Positions 21,245-33,269 are shown, numbered from the stretch's first letter. The stretch: DNA of 64,000 nt from Brachyhypopomus gauderio (GCF_052324685.1 NW_027506913.1:124001-188000); one strand, 5' to 3'. The notes: generated by a model not told the origin, from the sequence alone. Made by a program: numbers and translations.

Positions 21245-21316
21245 AGGTTCCACCGAGAGTCGAACTCAGATTGCTGGATTCAGAGTCCAGAGTGCTAACC
21301 ATTACACCATGGAACC
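21245..21316 (-). tRNA. tRNA-Gln(CUG), class W
   Basis: Class W is class A with T50, giving a T50.G64 wobble (T-stem CTGAG/CTCGG), the intermediate between the A and B states. First of ten. Unit 17, slot 3. Confidence 0.92.
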
Positions 21317-21543
21317 TACTTTAGACACTTCTGAGTCTGGTTTTGCTGGGTTCACAGACCAAGTTAAGCTCAAAGTGACTTGTCATGGGAGAATGCATGT
21401 TGCAACAACTACAGACAAGGACTTCCAGCAACAAGATAATTAGTTGAGGTATTTGTTTTGGTCAACTGAAAGACACTTTCTGTTTACAGTAGTCTTCAAC
21501 AATGAAAGCTGGTACAATCCCAGATAAAGAGTATGTAGTAGAA

Positions 21544-21615
21544 AGGTTCCACCGAGAGTCGAACTCGGATCACTGGATTCAAAGTCCAGAGTGCTGACCA
21601 TTACACCATGGAACC
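21544..21615 (-). tRNA. tRNA-Gln(UUG)
   Basis: Unit 17, last slot. Confidence 0.95.
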
Positions 21616-22010
21616 CACAGCAAATGTTGTTTCTAGCAAATGAGTTGCTGGATTCAGAGTCCAGAATGCTAACACCATGGAAACAGCAAATAGGTTTCCA
21701 ACTTCTCTGCCGTTGATTTCAGAGTCTGTTGTGCTTACTACTGCATCACGCAACCAAAGAAATTAGCTTTTGTGAATACTGTTTTGCTGAACACATAGCA
21801 AAACATCCTGTCCTGAGACCCTAGCGTATTTGGATTTAAATGACTTCACCAATTCTAGGATAATCAGAAAGCTGTTTGCCACAAGAACAAGCATGTAAAA
21901 ATTCTGAAAACAATTCATGAAATATGCTGGAATTATATAGACCGCAAGCATGTGATAGAGCTTGCATGGAGAAAAGACCTGCAAGCTGGAATCAACACTA
22001 ATGAATCAAA

Positions 22011-22082
22011 AGGTTCCACTGAGAGTTGAACTCAGATTGCTGGATTCAGAGTCCAGAGTGCTAACCATTACACCATGTAACC
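22011..22082 (-). tRNA. tRNA-Gln(CUG), class B, acceptor mismatch
   Basis: Unit 18, slot 1. C5 is A, so pair 5-68 is an A.G mismatch in the acceptor stem; probably weakened. Confidence 0.78.
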
Positions 22083-22310
22083 TAAAAGATAAGTTCTGAT
22101 TCTTCTGTTTTGCTGGGTTCACAGACCAAGTTAGGCTCAAAGTGACTTGTCTTGAGAGGATGCAAGTTGCAACAACTACAGACAAGGACTTCCAGCAACA
22201 AGATATTTAGTTGAGGTATTTGATTTGGTCAACTGAAAGACACTTTCTGTTTACAGTAGTCTTCAACAACGAAAGCTGGTACAATCCCAGATAAAGAGCA
22301 TGTAGCAGAA

Positions 22311-22382
22311 AGGTTCCACCGAGAGTCGAACTCGGATTGCTGGATTCAGAGTCCAGAGTGCTAACCATTACACCATGGAACC
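22311..22382 (-). tRNA. tRNA-Gln(CUG), class A
   Basis: Unit 18, slot 2. Confidence 0.95.
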
Positions 22383-22609
22383 TACTTTAGACACTTCTGA
22401 GTCTTGTTTTGCTCGGTTCACAGACCAAGTTAAGCTCAAAGTGACTTGTCATGGGAGAATGCAGGTTGCAACAACTACAGACAAGGACTTCCAGCAACAA
22501 GATAATTAGTTGAGGTATTTGATTTGGTCAACTGAAAGACACTTTCTGTTTACAGTAGTCTTCAACAATGAAAGCTGGTACAATCCCAGATAAAGAGCAT
22601 GTAGCAGAA

Positions 22610-22681
22610 AGGTTCCACCGAGAGTCGAACTCGGATCACTGGATTCAAAGTCCAGAGTGCTGACCATTACACCATGGAACC
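22610..22681 (-). tRNA. tRNA-Gln(UUG)
   Basis: Unit 18, last slot. Confidence 0.95.
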
Positions 22682-23076
22682 CACAGCAAAAGTTGTTTCT
22701 AGCAAATGAGTTGCTGGATTCAGAGTCCAGAATGCTAACACCATGGAAACAGCAAATAGGTTTCCAACTTCTCTGCCGTTGATTTCAGAGTCTGTTGTGC
22801 TTACTACTGCATCACGCAACCAAAGAAATTAGCTTTTGTGAATACTGTTTTGCTGAACACATAGCAAAACATCCTGTCCTGAGACCCTAGCATATTTGGA
22901 TTTAAATGACTTCACCAATTCTAGGATAATCAGAAAGCTGTTTGCCACAAGAACAAGCATGTAAAAATTCTGAAAACAATTCATGAAATATGCTGGAATT
23001 ATAAAGACCGCAAGCATGTGATAGAGCTTGCATGGAGAAAAGACCTGCAAGCTGGAATCAACACTAATGAATCAAA

Positions 23077-23148
23077 AGGTTCCACTGAGAGTTGAACTCA
23101 GATTGCTGGATTCAGAGTCCAGAGTGCTAACCATTACACCATAGAACC
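23077..23148 (-). tRNA. tRNA-Gln(CUG), class B, acceptor wobble
   Basis: Unit 19, slot 1. C6 is T, giving a U6.G67 wobble; still likely to fold. Confidence 0.88.
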
Positions 23149-23376
23149 TAAAAGATAAGTTCTGATTCTTCTGTTTTGCTGGGTTCACAGACCAAGTTAA
23201 GCTCAAAGTGACTTGTCTTGAGAGGATGCAAGTTGCAACAACTACAGACAAGGACTTCCAGCAACAAGATGTTTAGTTGAGGTATTCGATTTGGTCAACT
23301 GAAAGACACTTTCTGTTTACACTAGTCTTCAACAACGAAAGCTGGTACAACCCCTGATAAAGAGCATGTAGCAGAA

Positions 23377-23448
23377 AGGTTCCACCGAGAGTCGAACTTG
23401 GATTGCTGGATTCAGAGTCCAGCGTGCTAACCATTACACCATGGAACC
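23377..23448 (-). tRNA. tRNA-Gln(CUG), class L2
   Basis: Unit 19, slot 2. Confidence 0.84.
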
Positions 23449-23675
23449 TACGTTAGACACTTCTGAGTCTTGTTTTGCTGGGTTCACAGACCAAGTTAAG
23501 CTCAAAGTGACTTGTCTTGAGAGGATGCAGGTTGCAACAACTACAGACAAGGACTTCCAGCAACAAGATATTTAGTTGAGATATTCGATTTGGTCAACTG
23601 AAAGACACTTTCTGTTTACAGTAGTCTTCAACAACGAAAGCTGGTACAATCCCAGATAAAGAGCATGTAGCAGAA

Positions 23676-23747
23676 AGGTTCCACCGAGAGTCGAACTCAG
23701 ATTGCTGGATTCAGAGTCCAGAGTGCTAACCATTACACCATGGAACC
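23676..23747 (-). tRNA. tRNA-Gln(CUG), class W
   Basis: Unit 19, slot 3. Confidence 0.92.
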
Positions 23748-23974
23748 TACTTTAGACACTTCTGAGTCTTGTTTTGCTCGGTTCACAGACCAAGTTAAGC
23801 TCAAAGTGACTTGTCATGGGAGAATGCAGGTTGCAACAACTACAGACAAGGACTTCCAGCAACAAGATAATTAGTTGAGGTATTTGATTTGGTCAACTGA
23901 AAGACACTTTCTGTTTACAGTAGTCTTCAACAATGAAAGCTGGTACAATCCCAGATAAAGAGCATGTAGCAGAA

Positions 23975-24046
23975 AGGTTCCACCGAGAGTCGAACTCGGA
24001 TCACTGGATTCAAAGTCCAGAGTGCTGACCATTACACCATGGAACC
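23975..24046 (-). tRNA. tRNA-Gln(UUG)
   Basis: Unit 19, last slot. Confidence 0.95.
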
Positions 24047-24441
24047 CACAGCAAAAGTTGTTTCTAGCAAATGAGTTGCTGGATTCAGAGTCCAGAATGC
24101 TAACACCATGGAAACAGCAAATAGGTTTCCAACTTCTCTGCCGTTGATTTCAGAGTCTGTTGTGCTTACTACTGCATCACGCAACCAAAGAAATTAGCTT
24201 TTGTGAATACTGTTTTGCTGAACACATAGCAAAACATCCTGTCCTGAGACCCTAGCATATTTGGATTTAAATGACTTCACCAATTCTAGGATAATCAGAA
24301 AGCTGTTTGCCACAAGAACAAGCATGTAAAAATTCTGAAAACAATTCATGAAATATGCTGGAATTATAAAGACCGCAAGCATGTGATAGAGCTTGCATGG
24401 AGAAAAGACCTGCAAGCTGGAATCAACACTAATGAATCAAA

Positions 24442-24513
24442 AGGTTCCACTGAGAGTTGAACTCAGATTGCTGGATTCAGAGTCCAGAGTGCTAACCATT
24501 ACACCATGGAACC
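24442..24513 (-). tRNA. tRNA-Gln(CUG), class B
   Basis: Unit 20, slot 1. Confidence 0.95.
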
Positions 24514-24741
24514 TAAAAGATAAGTTCTGATTCTTCTGTTTTGCTGGGTTCACAGACCAAGTTAAGCTCAAAGTGACTTGTCTTGAGAGGATGCAAGTTG
24601 CAACAACTACAGACAAGGACTTCCAGCAACAAGATATTTAGTTGAGGTATTCGATTTGGTCAACTGAAAGACACTTTCTGTTTACACTAGTCTTCAACAA
24701 CGAAAGCTGGTACAACCCCTGATAAAGAGCATGTAGCAGAA

Positions 24742-24813
24742 AGGTTCCACCGAGAGTCGAACTCGGATTGCTGGATTCAGAGTCCAGAGTGCTAACCATT
24801 ACACCATGGAACC
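24742..24813 (-). tRNA. tRNA-Gln(CUG), class A
   Basis: Unit 20, slot 2. Confidence 0.95.
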
Positions 24814-25040
24814 TACGTTAGACACTTCTGAGTCTTGTTTTGCTCGGTTCACAGACCAAGTTAAGCTCAAAGTGACTTGTCATGGGAGAATGCAGGTTGC
24901 AACAACTACAGACAAGGACTTCCAGCAACAAGATAATTAGTTGAGGTATTTGATTTGGTCAACTGAAAGACACTTTCTGTTTACAGTAGTCTTCAACAAT
25001 GAAAGCTGGTACAATCCCAGATAAAGAGCATGTAGCAGAA

Positions 25041-25112
25041 AGGTTCCACCGAGAGTCGAACTCGGATCACTGGATTCAAAGTCCAGAGTGCTGACCATTA
25101 CACCATGGAACC
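25041..25112 (-). tRNA. tRNA-Gln(UUG)
   Basis: Unit 20, last slot. Confidence 0.95.
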
Positions 25113-25507
25113 CACAGCAAAAGTTGTTTCTAGCAAATGAGTTGCTGGATTCAGAGTCCAGAATGCTAACACCATGGAAACAGCAAATAGGTTTCCAACT
25201 TCTCTGCCGTTGATTTCAGAGTCTGTTGTGCTTACTACTGCATCACGCAACCAAAGAAATTAGCTTTTGTGAATACTGTTTTGCTGAACACATAGCAAAA
25301 CATCCTGTCCTGAGACCCTAGCATATTTGGATTTAAATGACTTCACCAATTCTAGGATAATCAGAAAGCTGTTTGCCACAAGAACAAGCATGTAAAAATT
25401 CTGAAAACAATTCATGAAATATGCTGGAATTATAAAGACCGCAAGCATGTGATAGAGCTTGCATGGAGAAAAGACCTGCAAGCTGAAATCAACACTAATG
25501 AATCAAA

Positions 25508-25579
25508 AGGTTCCACTGAGAGTTGAACTCAGATTGCTGGATTCAGAGTCCAGAGTGCTAACCATTACACCATGGAACC
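25508..25579 (-). tRNA. tRNA-Gln(CUG), class B
   Basis: Unit 21, slot 1; GCTGAAATC variant in the preceding gap. Confidence 0.95.
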
Positions 25580-25807
25580 TAAAAGATAAGTTCTGATTCT
25601 TCTGTTTTGCTGGGTTCACAGACCAAGTTAAGCTCAAAGTGACTTGTCTTGAGAGGATGCAAGTTGCAACAACTACAGACAAGGACTTCCAGCAACAAGA
25701 TGTTTAGTTGAGGTATTCGATTTGGTCAACTGAAAGACACTTTCTGTTTACACTAGTCTTCAACAACGAAAGCTGGTACAACCCCTGATAAAGAGCATGC
25801 AGCAGAA

Positions 25808-25879
25808 AGGTTCCACCGAGAGTCGAACTTGGATTGCTGGATTCAGAGTCCAGCGTGCTAACCATTACACCATGGAACC
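25808..25879 (-). tRNA. tRNA-Gln(CUG), class L2
   Basis: Unit 21, slot 2. Confidence 0.84.
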
Positions 25880-26106
25880 TATGTTAGACACTTCTGAGTC
25901 TTGTTTTGCTGGGTTCACAGACCAAGTTAAGCTCAAAGTGACTTGTCTTGAGAGGATGCAGGTTGCAACAACTACAGACAAGGACTTCCAGCAACAAGAT
26001 GTTTAGTTGAGGTATTTGATTTGGTCAACTGAAAGACACTTTCTGTTTACAGTAGTCTTCAACAATGAAAGCTGGTACAATCCCAGATAAAGAGTATGTA
26101 GTAGAA

Positions 26107-26178
26107 AGGTTCCACCGAGAGTCGAACTCGGATCACTGGATTCAAAGTCCAGAGTGCTGACCATTACACCATGGAACC
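26107..26178 (-). tRNA. tRNA-Gln(UUG)
   Basis: Unit 21, last slot. Confidence 0.95.
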
Positions 26179-26573
26179 CACAGCAAATGTTGTTTCTAGC
26201 AAATGAGTTGCTGGATTCAGAGTCCAGAATGCTAACACCATGGAAACAGCAAATAGGTTTCCAACTTCTCTGCCGTTGATTTCAGAGTCTGTTGTGCTTA
26301 CTACTGCATCACGCAACCAAAGAAATTAGCTTTTGTGAATACTGTTTTGCTGAACACATAGCAAAACATCCTGTCCTGAGACCCTAGCGTATTTGGATTT
26401 AAATGACTTCACCAATTCTAGGATAATCAGAAAGCTGTTTGCCACAAGAACAAGCATGTAAAAATTCTGAAAACAATTCATGAAATATGCTGGAATTATA
26501 TAGACCGCAAGCATGTGATAGAGCTTGCATGGAGAAAAGACCTGCAAGCTGGAATCAACACTAATGAATCAAA

Positions 26574-26645
26574 AGGTTCCACTGAGAGTTGAACTCAGAT
26601 TGCTGGATTCAGAGTCCAGAGTGCTAACCATTACACCATGGAACC
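26574..26645 (-). tRNA. tRNA-Gln(CUG), class B
   Basis: Unit 22 (767 bp), slot 1. Confidence 0.95.
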
Positions 26646-26873
26646 TAAAAGATAAGTTCTGATTCTTCTGTTTTGCTGGGTTCACAGACCAAGTTAGGCT
26701 CAAAGTGACTTGTCTTGAGAGGATGCAAGTTGCAACAACTACAGACAAGGACTTCCAGCAACAAGATATTTAGTTGAGGTATTCGATTTGGTCAACTGAA
26801 AGACACTTTCTGTTTACAGTAGTCTTCAACAACGAAAGCTGGTACAATCCCAGATAAAGAGCATGTAGCAGAA

Positions 26874-26945
26874 AGGTTCCACCGAGAGTCGAACTCGGAT
26901 TGCTGGATTCAGAGTCCAGAGTGCTAACCATTACACCATGGAACC
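26874..26945 (-). tRNA. tRNA-Gln(CUG) class A body in the UUG slot (recombinant)
   Basis: Unit 22, last slot. All gene-internal markers are class A (CTG anticodon, T20, variable loop CAAT), but the plus-strand right flank is CCACAGCAAAAG, which elsewhere belongs only to UUG genes. The switch must lie in the identical bases between D-loop position 20 and the 5' end, so a crossover or conversion inside the gene replaced the UUG allele. This unit has no UUG gene. Confidence 0.95.
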
Positions 26946-27340
26946 CACAGCAAAAGTTGTTTCTAGCAAATGAGTTGCTGGATTCAGAGTCCAGAATGCT
27001 AACACCATGGAAACAGCAAATAGGTTTCCAACTTCTCTGCCGTTGATTTCAGAGTCTGTTGTGCTTACTACTGCATCACGCAACCAAAGAAATTAGCTTT
27101 TGTGAATACTGTTTTGCTGAACACATAGCAAAACATCCTGTCCTGAGACCCTAGCATATTTGGATTTAAATGACTTCACCAATTCTAGGATAATCAGAAA
27201 GCTGTTTGCCACAAGAACAAGCATGTAAAAATTCTGAAAACAATTCATGAAATATGCTGGAATTATAAAGACCGCAAGCATGTGATAGAGCTTGCATGGA
27301 GAAAAGACCTGCAAGCTGGAATCAACACTAATGAATCAAA

Positions 27341-27412
27341 AGGTTCCACTGAGAGTTGAACTCAGATTGCTGGATTCAGAGTCCAGAGTGCTAACCATTA
27401 CACCATGGAACC
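27341..27412 (-). tRNA. tRNA-Gln(CUG), class B
   Basis: Unit 23, slot 1; AGATATGTTC flank variant. Confidence 0.95.
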
Positions 27413-27640
27413 TAAAAGATATGTTCTGATTCTTCTGTTTTGCTGGGTTCACAGACCAAGTTAGGCTCAAAGTGACTTGTCTTGAGAGGATGCAAGTTGC
27501 AACAACTACAGACAAGGACTTCCAGCAACAAGATATTTAGTTGAGGTATTTGATTTGGTCAACTGAAAGACACTTTCTGTTTACACTAGTCTTCAACAAC
27601 GAAAGCTGGTACAACCCCTGATAAAGAGCATGTAGCAGAA

Positions 27641-27712
27641 AGGTTCCACCGAGAGTCGAACTTGGATTGCTGGATTCAGAGTCCAGCGTGCTAACCATTA
27701 CACCATGGAACC
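27641..27712 (-). tRNA. tRNA-Gln(CUG), class L2
   Basis: Unit 23, slot 2. Confidence 0.84.
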
Positions 27713-27939
27713 TACGTTAGACACTTCTGAGTCTTGTTTTGCTGGGTTCACAGACCAAGTTAAGCTCAAAGTGACTTGTCTTGAGAGGATGCAGGTTGCA
27801 ACAACTACAGACAAGGACTTCCAGCAACAAGATATTTAGTTGAGATATTCGATTTGGTCAACTGAAAGACACTTTCTGTTTACAGTAGTCTTCAACAACG
27901 AAAGCTGGTACAATCCCAGATAAAGAGCATGTAGCAGAA

Positions 27940-28011
27940 AGGTTCCACCGAGAGTCGAACTCAGATTGCTGGATTCAGAGTCCAGAGTGCTAACCATTAC
28001 ACCATGGAACC
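27940..28011 (-). tRNA. tRNA-Gln(CUG), class W
   Basis: Unit 23, slot 3. Confidence 0.92.
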
Positions 28012-28238
28012 TACTTTAGACACTTCTGAGTCTTGTTTTGCTCGGTTCACAGACCAAGTTAAGCTCAAAGTGACTTGTCATGGGAGAATGCAGGTTGCAA
28101 CAACTACAGACAAGGACTTCCAGCAACAAGATAATTAGTTGAGGTATTTGATTTGGTCAACTGAAAGACACTTTCTGTTTACAGTAGTCTTCAACAATGA
28201 AAGCTGGTACAATCCCAGATAAAGAGCATGTAGCAGAA

Positions 28239-28310
28239 AGGTTCCACCGAGAGTCGAACTCGGATCACTGGATTCAAAGTCCAGAGTGCTGACCATTACA
28301 CCATGGAACC
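28239..28310 (-). tRNA. tRNA-Gln(UUG)
   Basis: Unit 23, last slot. Confidence 0.95.
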
Positions 28311-28705
28311 CACAGCAAAAGTTGTTTCTAGCAAATGAGTTGCTGGATTCAGAGTCCAGAATGCTAACACCATGGAAACAGCAAATAGGTTTCCAACTTC
28401 TCTGCCGTTGATTTCAGAGTCTGTTGTGCTTACTACTGCATCACGCAACCAAAGAAATTAGCTTTTGTGAATACTGTTTTGCTGAACACATAGCAAAACA
28501 TCCTGTCCTGAGACCCTAGCATATTTGGATTTAAATGACTTCACCAATTCTAGGATAATCAGAAAGCTGTTTGCCACAAGAACAAGCATGTAAAAATTCT
28601 GAAAACAATTCATGAAATATGCTGGAATTATAAAGACCGCAAGCATGTGATAGAGCTTGCATGGAGAAAAGACCTGCAAGCTGGAATCAACACTAATGAA
28701 TCAAA

Positions 28706-28777
28706 AGGTTCCACTGAGAGTTGAACTCAGATTGCTGGATTCAGAGTCCAGAGTGCTAACCATTACACCATGGAACC
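28706..28777 (-). tRNA. tRNA-Gln(CUG), class B
   Basis: Unit 24, slot 1. Confidence 0.95.
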
Positions 28778-29005
28778 TAAAAGATAAGTTCTGATTCTTC
28801 TGTTTTGCTGGGTTCACAGACCAAGTTAAGCTCAAAGTGACTTGTCTTGAGAGGATGCAAGTTGCAACAACTACAGACAAGGACTTCCAGCAACAAGATA
28901 TTTAGTTGAGGTATTCGATTTGGTCAACTGAAAGACACTTTCTGTTTACACTAGTCTTCAACAACGAAAGCTGGTACAACCCCTGATAAAGAGCATGTAG
29001 CAGAA

Positions 29006-29077
29006 AGGTTCCACCGAGAGTCGAACTCGGATTGCTGGATTCAGAGTCCAGAGTGCTAACCATTACACCATGGAACC
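29006..29077 (-). tRNA. tRNA-Gln(CUG), class A
   Basis: Unit 24, slot 2. Confidence 0.95.
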
Positions 29078-29304
29078 TACGTTAGACACTTCTGAGTCTT
29101 GTTTTGCTCGGTTCACAGACCAAGTTAAGCTCAAAGTGACTTGTCATGGGAGAATGCAGGTTGCAACAACTACAGACAAGGACTTCCAGCAACAAGATAA
29201 TTAGTTGAGGTATTTGATTTGGTCAACTGAAAGACACTTTCTGTTTACAGTAGTCTTCAACAATGAAAGCTGGTACAATCCCAGATAAAGAGCATGTAGC
29301 AGAA

Positions 29305-29376
29305 AGGTTCCACCGAGAGTCGAACTCGGATCACTGGATTCAAAGTCCAGAGTGCTGACCATTACACCATGGAACC
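29305..29376 (-). tRNA. tRNA-Gln(UUG)
   Basis: Unit 24, last slot. Confidence 0.95.
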
Positions 29377-29771
29377 CACAGCAAAAGTTGTTTCTAGCAA
29401 ATGAGTTGCTGGATTCAGAGTCCAGAATGCTAACACCATGGAAACAGCAAATAGGTTTCCAACTTCTCTGCCGTTGATTTCAGAGTCTGTTGTGCTTACT
29501 ACTGCATCACGCAACCAAAGAAATTAGCTTTTGTGAATACTGTTTTGCTGAACACATAGCAAAACATCCTGTCCTGAGACCCTAGCATATTTGGATTTAA
29601 ATGACTTCACCAATTCTAGGATAATCAGAAAGCTGTTTGCCACAAGAACAAGCATGTAAAAATTCTGAAAACAATTCATGAAATATGCTGGAATTATAAA
29701 GACCGCAAGCATGTGATAGAGCTTGCATGGAGAAAAGACCTGCAAGCTGAAATCAACACTAATGAATCAAA

Positions 29772-29843
29772 AGGTTCCACTGAGAGTTGAACTCAGATTG
29801 CTGGATTCAGAGTCCAGAGTGCTAACCATTACACCATGGAACC
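29772..29843 (-). tRNA. tRNA-Gln(CUG), class B
   Basis: Unit 25, slot 1; GCTGAAATC variant in the gap. Confidence 0.95.
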
Positions 29844-30071
29844 TAAAAGATAAGTTCTGATTCTTCTGTTTTGCTGGGTTCACAGACCAAGTTAAGCTCA
29901 AAGTGACTTGTCTTGAGAGGATGCAAGTTGCAACAACTACAGACAAGGACTTCCAGCAACAAGATGTTTAGTTGAGGTATTCGATTTGGTCAACTGAAAG
30001 ACACTTTCTGTTTACACTAGTCTTCAACAACGAAAGCTGGTACAACCCCTGATAAAGAGCATGCAGCAGAA

Positions 30072-30143
30072 AGGTTCCACCGAGAGTCGAACTTGGATTG
30101 CTGGATTCAGAGTCCAGCGTGCTAACCATTACACCATGGAACC
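30072..30143 (-). tRNA. tRNA-Gln(CUG), class L2
   Basis: Unit 25, slot 2. Confidence 0.84.
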
Positions 30144-30370
30144 TATGTTAGACACTTCTGAGTCTTGTTTTGCTGGGTTCACAGACCAAGTTAAGCTCAA
30201 AGTGACTTGTCTTGAGAGGATGCAGGTTGCAACAACTACAGACAAGGACTTCCAGCAACAAGATGTTTAGTTGAGGTATTTGATTTGGTCAACTGAAAGA
30301 CACTTTCTGTTTACAGTAGTCTTCAACAATGAAAGCTGGTACAATCCCAGATAAAGAGTATGTAGTAGAA

Positions 30371-30442
30371 AGGTTCCACCGAGAGTCGAACTCGGATCAC
30401 TGGATTCAAAGTCCAGAGTGCTGACCATTACACCATGGAACC
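30371..30442 (-). tRNA. tRNA-Gln(UUG)
   Basis: Unit 25, last slot. Confidence 0.95.
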
Positions 30443-30837
30443 CACAGCAAATGTTGTTTCTAGCAAATGAGTTGCTGGATTCAGAGTCCAGAATGCTAAC
30501 ACCATGGAAACAGCAAATAGGTTTCCAACTTCTCTGCCGTTGATTTCAGAGTCTGTTGTGCTTACTACTGCATCACGCAACCAAAGAAATTAGCTTTTGT
30601 GAATACTGTTTTGCTGAACACATAGCAAAACATCCTGTCCTGAGACCCTAGCGTATTTGGATTTAAATGACTTCACCAATTCTAGGATAATCAGAAAGCT
30701 GTTTGCCACAAGAACAAGCATGTAAAAATTCTGAAAACAATTCATGAAATATGCTGGAATTATATAGACCGCAAGCATGTGATAGAGCTTGCATGGAGAA
30801 AAGACCTGCAAGCTGGAATCAACACTAATGAATCAAA

Positions 30838-30909
30838 AGGTTCCACTGAGAGTTGAACTCAGATTGCTGGATTCAGAGTCCAGAGTGCTAACCATTACAC
30901 CATGGAACC
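30838..30909 (-). tRNA. tRNA-Gln(CUG), class B
   Basis: Unit 26 (767 bp), slot 1. Confidence 0.95.
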
Positions 30910-31137
30910 TAAAAGATAAGTTCTGATTCTTCTGTTTTGCTGGGTTCACAGACCAAGTTAGGCTCAAAGTGACTTGTCTTGAGAGGATGCAAGTTGCAAC
31001 AACTACAGACAAGGACTTCCAGCAACAAGATATTTAGTTGAGGTATTCGATTTGGTCAACTGAAAGACACTTTCTGTTTACAGTAGTCTTCAACAACGAA
31101 AGCTGGTACAATCCCAGATAAAGAGCATGTAGCAGAA

Positions 31138-31209
31138 AGGTTCCACCGAGAGTCGAACTCGGATTGCTGGATTCAGAGTCCAGAGTGCTAACCATTACAC
31201 CATGGAACC
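31138..31209 (-). tRNA. tRNA-Gln(CUG) class A body in the UUG slot (recombinant)
   Basis: Unit 26, last slot. Same junction as the gene at 26874, inherited with the 4264-bp block. No UUG gene in this unit. Confidence 0.95.
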
Positions 31210-31604
31210 CACAGCAAAAGTTGTTTCTAGCAAATGAGTTGCTGGATTCAGAGTCCAGAATGCTAACACCATGGAAACAGCAAATAGGTTTCCAACTTCT
31301 CTGCCGTTGATTTCAGAGTCTGTTGTGCTTACTACTGCATCACGCAACCAAAGAAATTAGCTTTTGTGAATACTGTTTTGCTGAACACATAGCAAAACAT
31401 CCTGTCCTGAGACCCTAGCATATTTGGATTTAAATGACTTCACCAATTCTAGGATAATCAGAAAGCTGTTTGCCACAAGAACAAGCATGTAAAAATTCTG
31501 AAAACAATTCATGAAATATGCTGGAATTATAAAGACCGCAAGCATGTGATAGAGCTTGCATGGAGAAAAGACCTGCAAGCTGGAATCAACACTAATGAAT
31601 CAAA

Positions 31605-31676
31605 AGGTTCCACTGAGAGTTGAACTCAGATTGCTGGATTCAGAGTCCAGAGTGCTAACCATTACACCATGGAACC
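31605..31676 (-). tRNA. tRNA-Gln(CUG), class B
   Basis: Unit 27, slot 1; AGATATGTTC flank variant. Confidence 0.95.
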
Positions 31677-31904
31677 TAAAAGATATGTTCTGATTCTTCT
31701 GTTTTGCTGGGTTCACAGACCAAGTTAGGCTCAAAGTGACTTGTCTTGAGAGGATGCAAGTTGCAACAACTACAGACAAGGACTTCCAGCAACAAGATAT
31801 TTAGTTGAGGTATTTGATTTGGTCAACTGAAAGACACTTTCTGTTTACAGTAGTCTTCAACAACGAAAGCTGGTACAATCCCAGATAAAGAGCATGTAGC
31901 AGAA

Positions 31905-31976
31905 AGGTTCCACCGAGAGTCGAACTTGGATTGCTGGATTCAGAGTCCAGCGTGCTAACCATTACACCATGGAACC
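31905..31976 (-). tRNA. tRNA-Gln(CUG), class L2
   Basis: Unit 27, slot 2. Confidence 0.84.
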
Positions 31977-32203
31977 TACGTTAGACACTTCTGAGTCTTG
32001 TTTTGCTGGGTTCACAGACCAAGTTAAGCTCAAAGTGACTTGTCTTGAGAGGATGCAGGTTGCAACAACTACAGACAAGGACTTCCAGCAACAAGATATT
32101 TAGTTGAGATATTCGATTTGGTCAACTGAAAGACACTTTCTGTTTACAGTAGTCTTCAACAACGAAAGCTGGTACAATCCCAGATAAAGAGCATGTAGCA
32201 GAA

Positions 32204-32275
32204 AGGTTCCACCGAGAGTCGAACTCAGATTGCTGGATTCAGAGTCCAGAGTGCTAACCACTACACCATGGAACC
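32204..32275 (-). tRNA. tRNA-Gln(CUG), class W, D-loop variant
   Basis: Unit 27, slot 3. D-loop A15 is G, making the A box TGGTGTAGTGG; purine 15 is kept, so no loss is expected. Confidence 0.91.
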
Positions 32276-32502
32276 TACTTTAGACACTTCTGAGTCTTGT
32301 TTTGCTCGGTTCACAGACCAAGTTAAGCTCAAAGTGACTTGTCATGGGAGAATGCAGGTTGCAACAACTACAGACAAGGACTTCCAGCAACAAGATAATT
32401 AGTTGAGGTATTTGATTTGGTCAACTGAAAGACACTTTCTGTTTACAGTAGTCTTCAACAATGAAAGCTGGTACAATCCCAGATAAAGAGCATGTAGCAG
32501 AA

Positions 32503-32574
32503 AGGTTCCACCGAGAGTCGAACTCGGATCACTGGATTCAAAGTCCAGAGTGCTGACCATTACACCATGGAACC
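32503..32574 (-). tRNA. tRNA-Gln(UUG)
   Basis: Unit 27, last slot. Confidence 0.95.
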
Positions 32575-32969
32575 CACAGCAAAAGTTGTTTCTAGCAAAT
32601 GAGTTGCTGGATTCAGAGTCCAGAATGCTAACACCATGGAAACAGCAAATAGGTTTCCAACTTCTCTGCCGTTGATTTCAGAGTCTGTTGTGCTTACTAC
32701 TGCATCACGCAACCAAAGAAATTAGCTTTTGTGAATACTGTTTTGCTGAACACATAGCAAAACATCCTGTCCTGAGACCCTAGCATATTTGGATTTAAAT
32801 GACTTCACCAATTCTAGGATAATCAGAAAGCTGTTTGCCACAAGAACAAGCATGTAAAAATTCTGAAAACAATTCATGAAATATGCTGGAATTATAAAGA
32901 CCGCAAGCATGTGATAGAGCTTGCATGGAGAAAAGACCTGCAAGCTGAAATCAACACTAATGAATCAAA

Positions 32970-33041
32970 AGGTTCCACTGAGAGTTGAACTCAGATTGCT
33001 GGATTCAGAGTCCAGAGTGCTAACCATTACACCATGGAACC
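32970..33041 (-). tRNA. tRNA-Gln(CUG), class B
   Basis: Unit 28, slot 1. Confidence 0.95.
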
Positions 33042-33269
33042 TAAAAGATAAGTTCTGATTCTTCTGTTTTGCTGGGTTCACAGACCAAGTTAAGCTCAAA
33101 GTGACTTGTCTTGAGAGGATGCAAGTTGCAACAACTACAGACAAGGACTTCCAGCAACAAGATGTTTAGTTGAGGTATTCGATTTGGTCAACTGAAAGAC
33201 ACTTTCTGTTTACACTAGTCTTCAACAACGAAAGCTGGTACAACCCCTGATAAAGAGCATGCAGCAGAA

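Larger units (their letters stand above)
22829..31356 (-). repeat. 4264-bp higher-order block in two copies
   Basis: 22829-27092 and 27093-31356 both run L2 W UUG; A UUG; L2 UUG; recombinant CUG. Both copies end in the rare CUG gene in the UUG slot and so share descent. A partial third copy follows from 31357, lacking one A-UUG unit. Confidence 0.85.
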
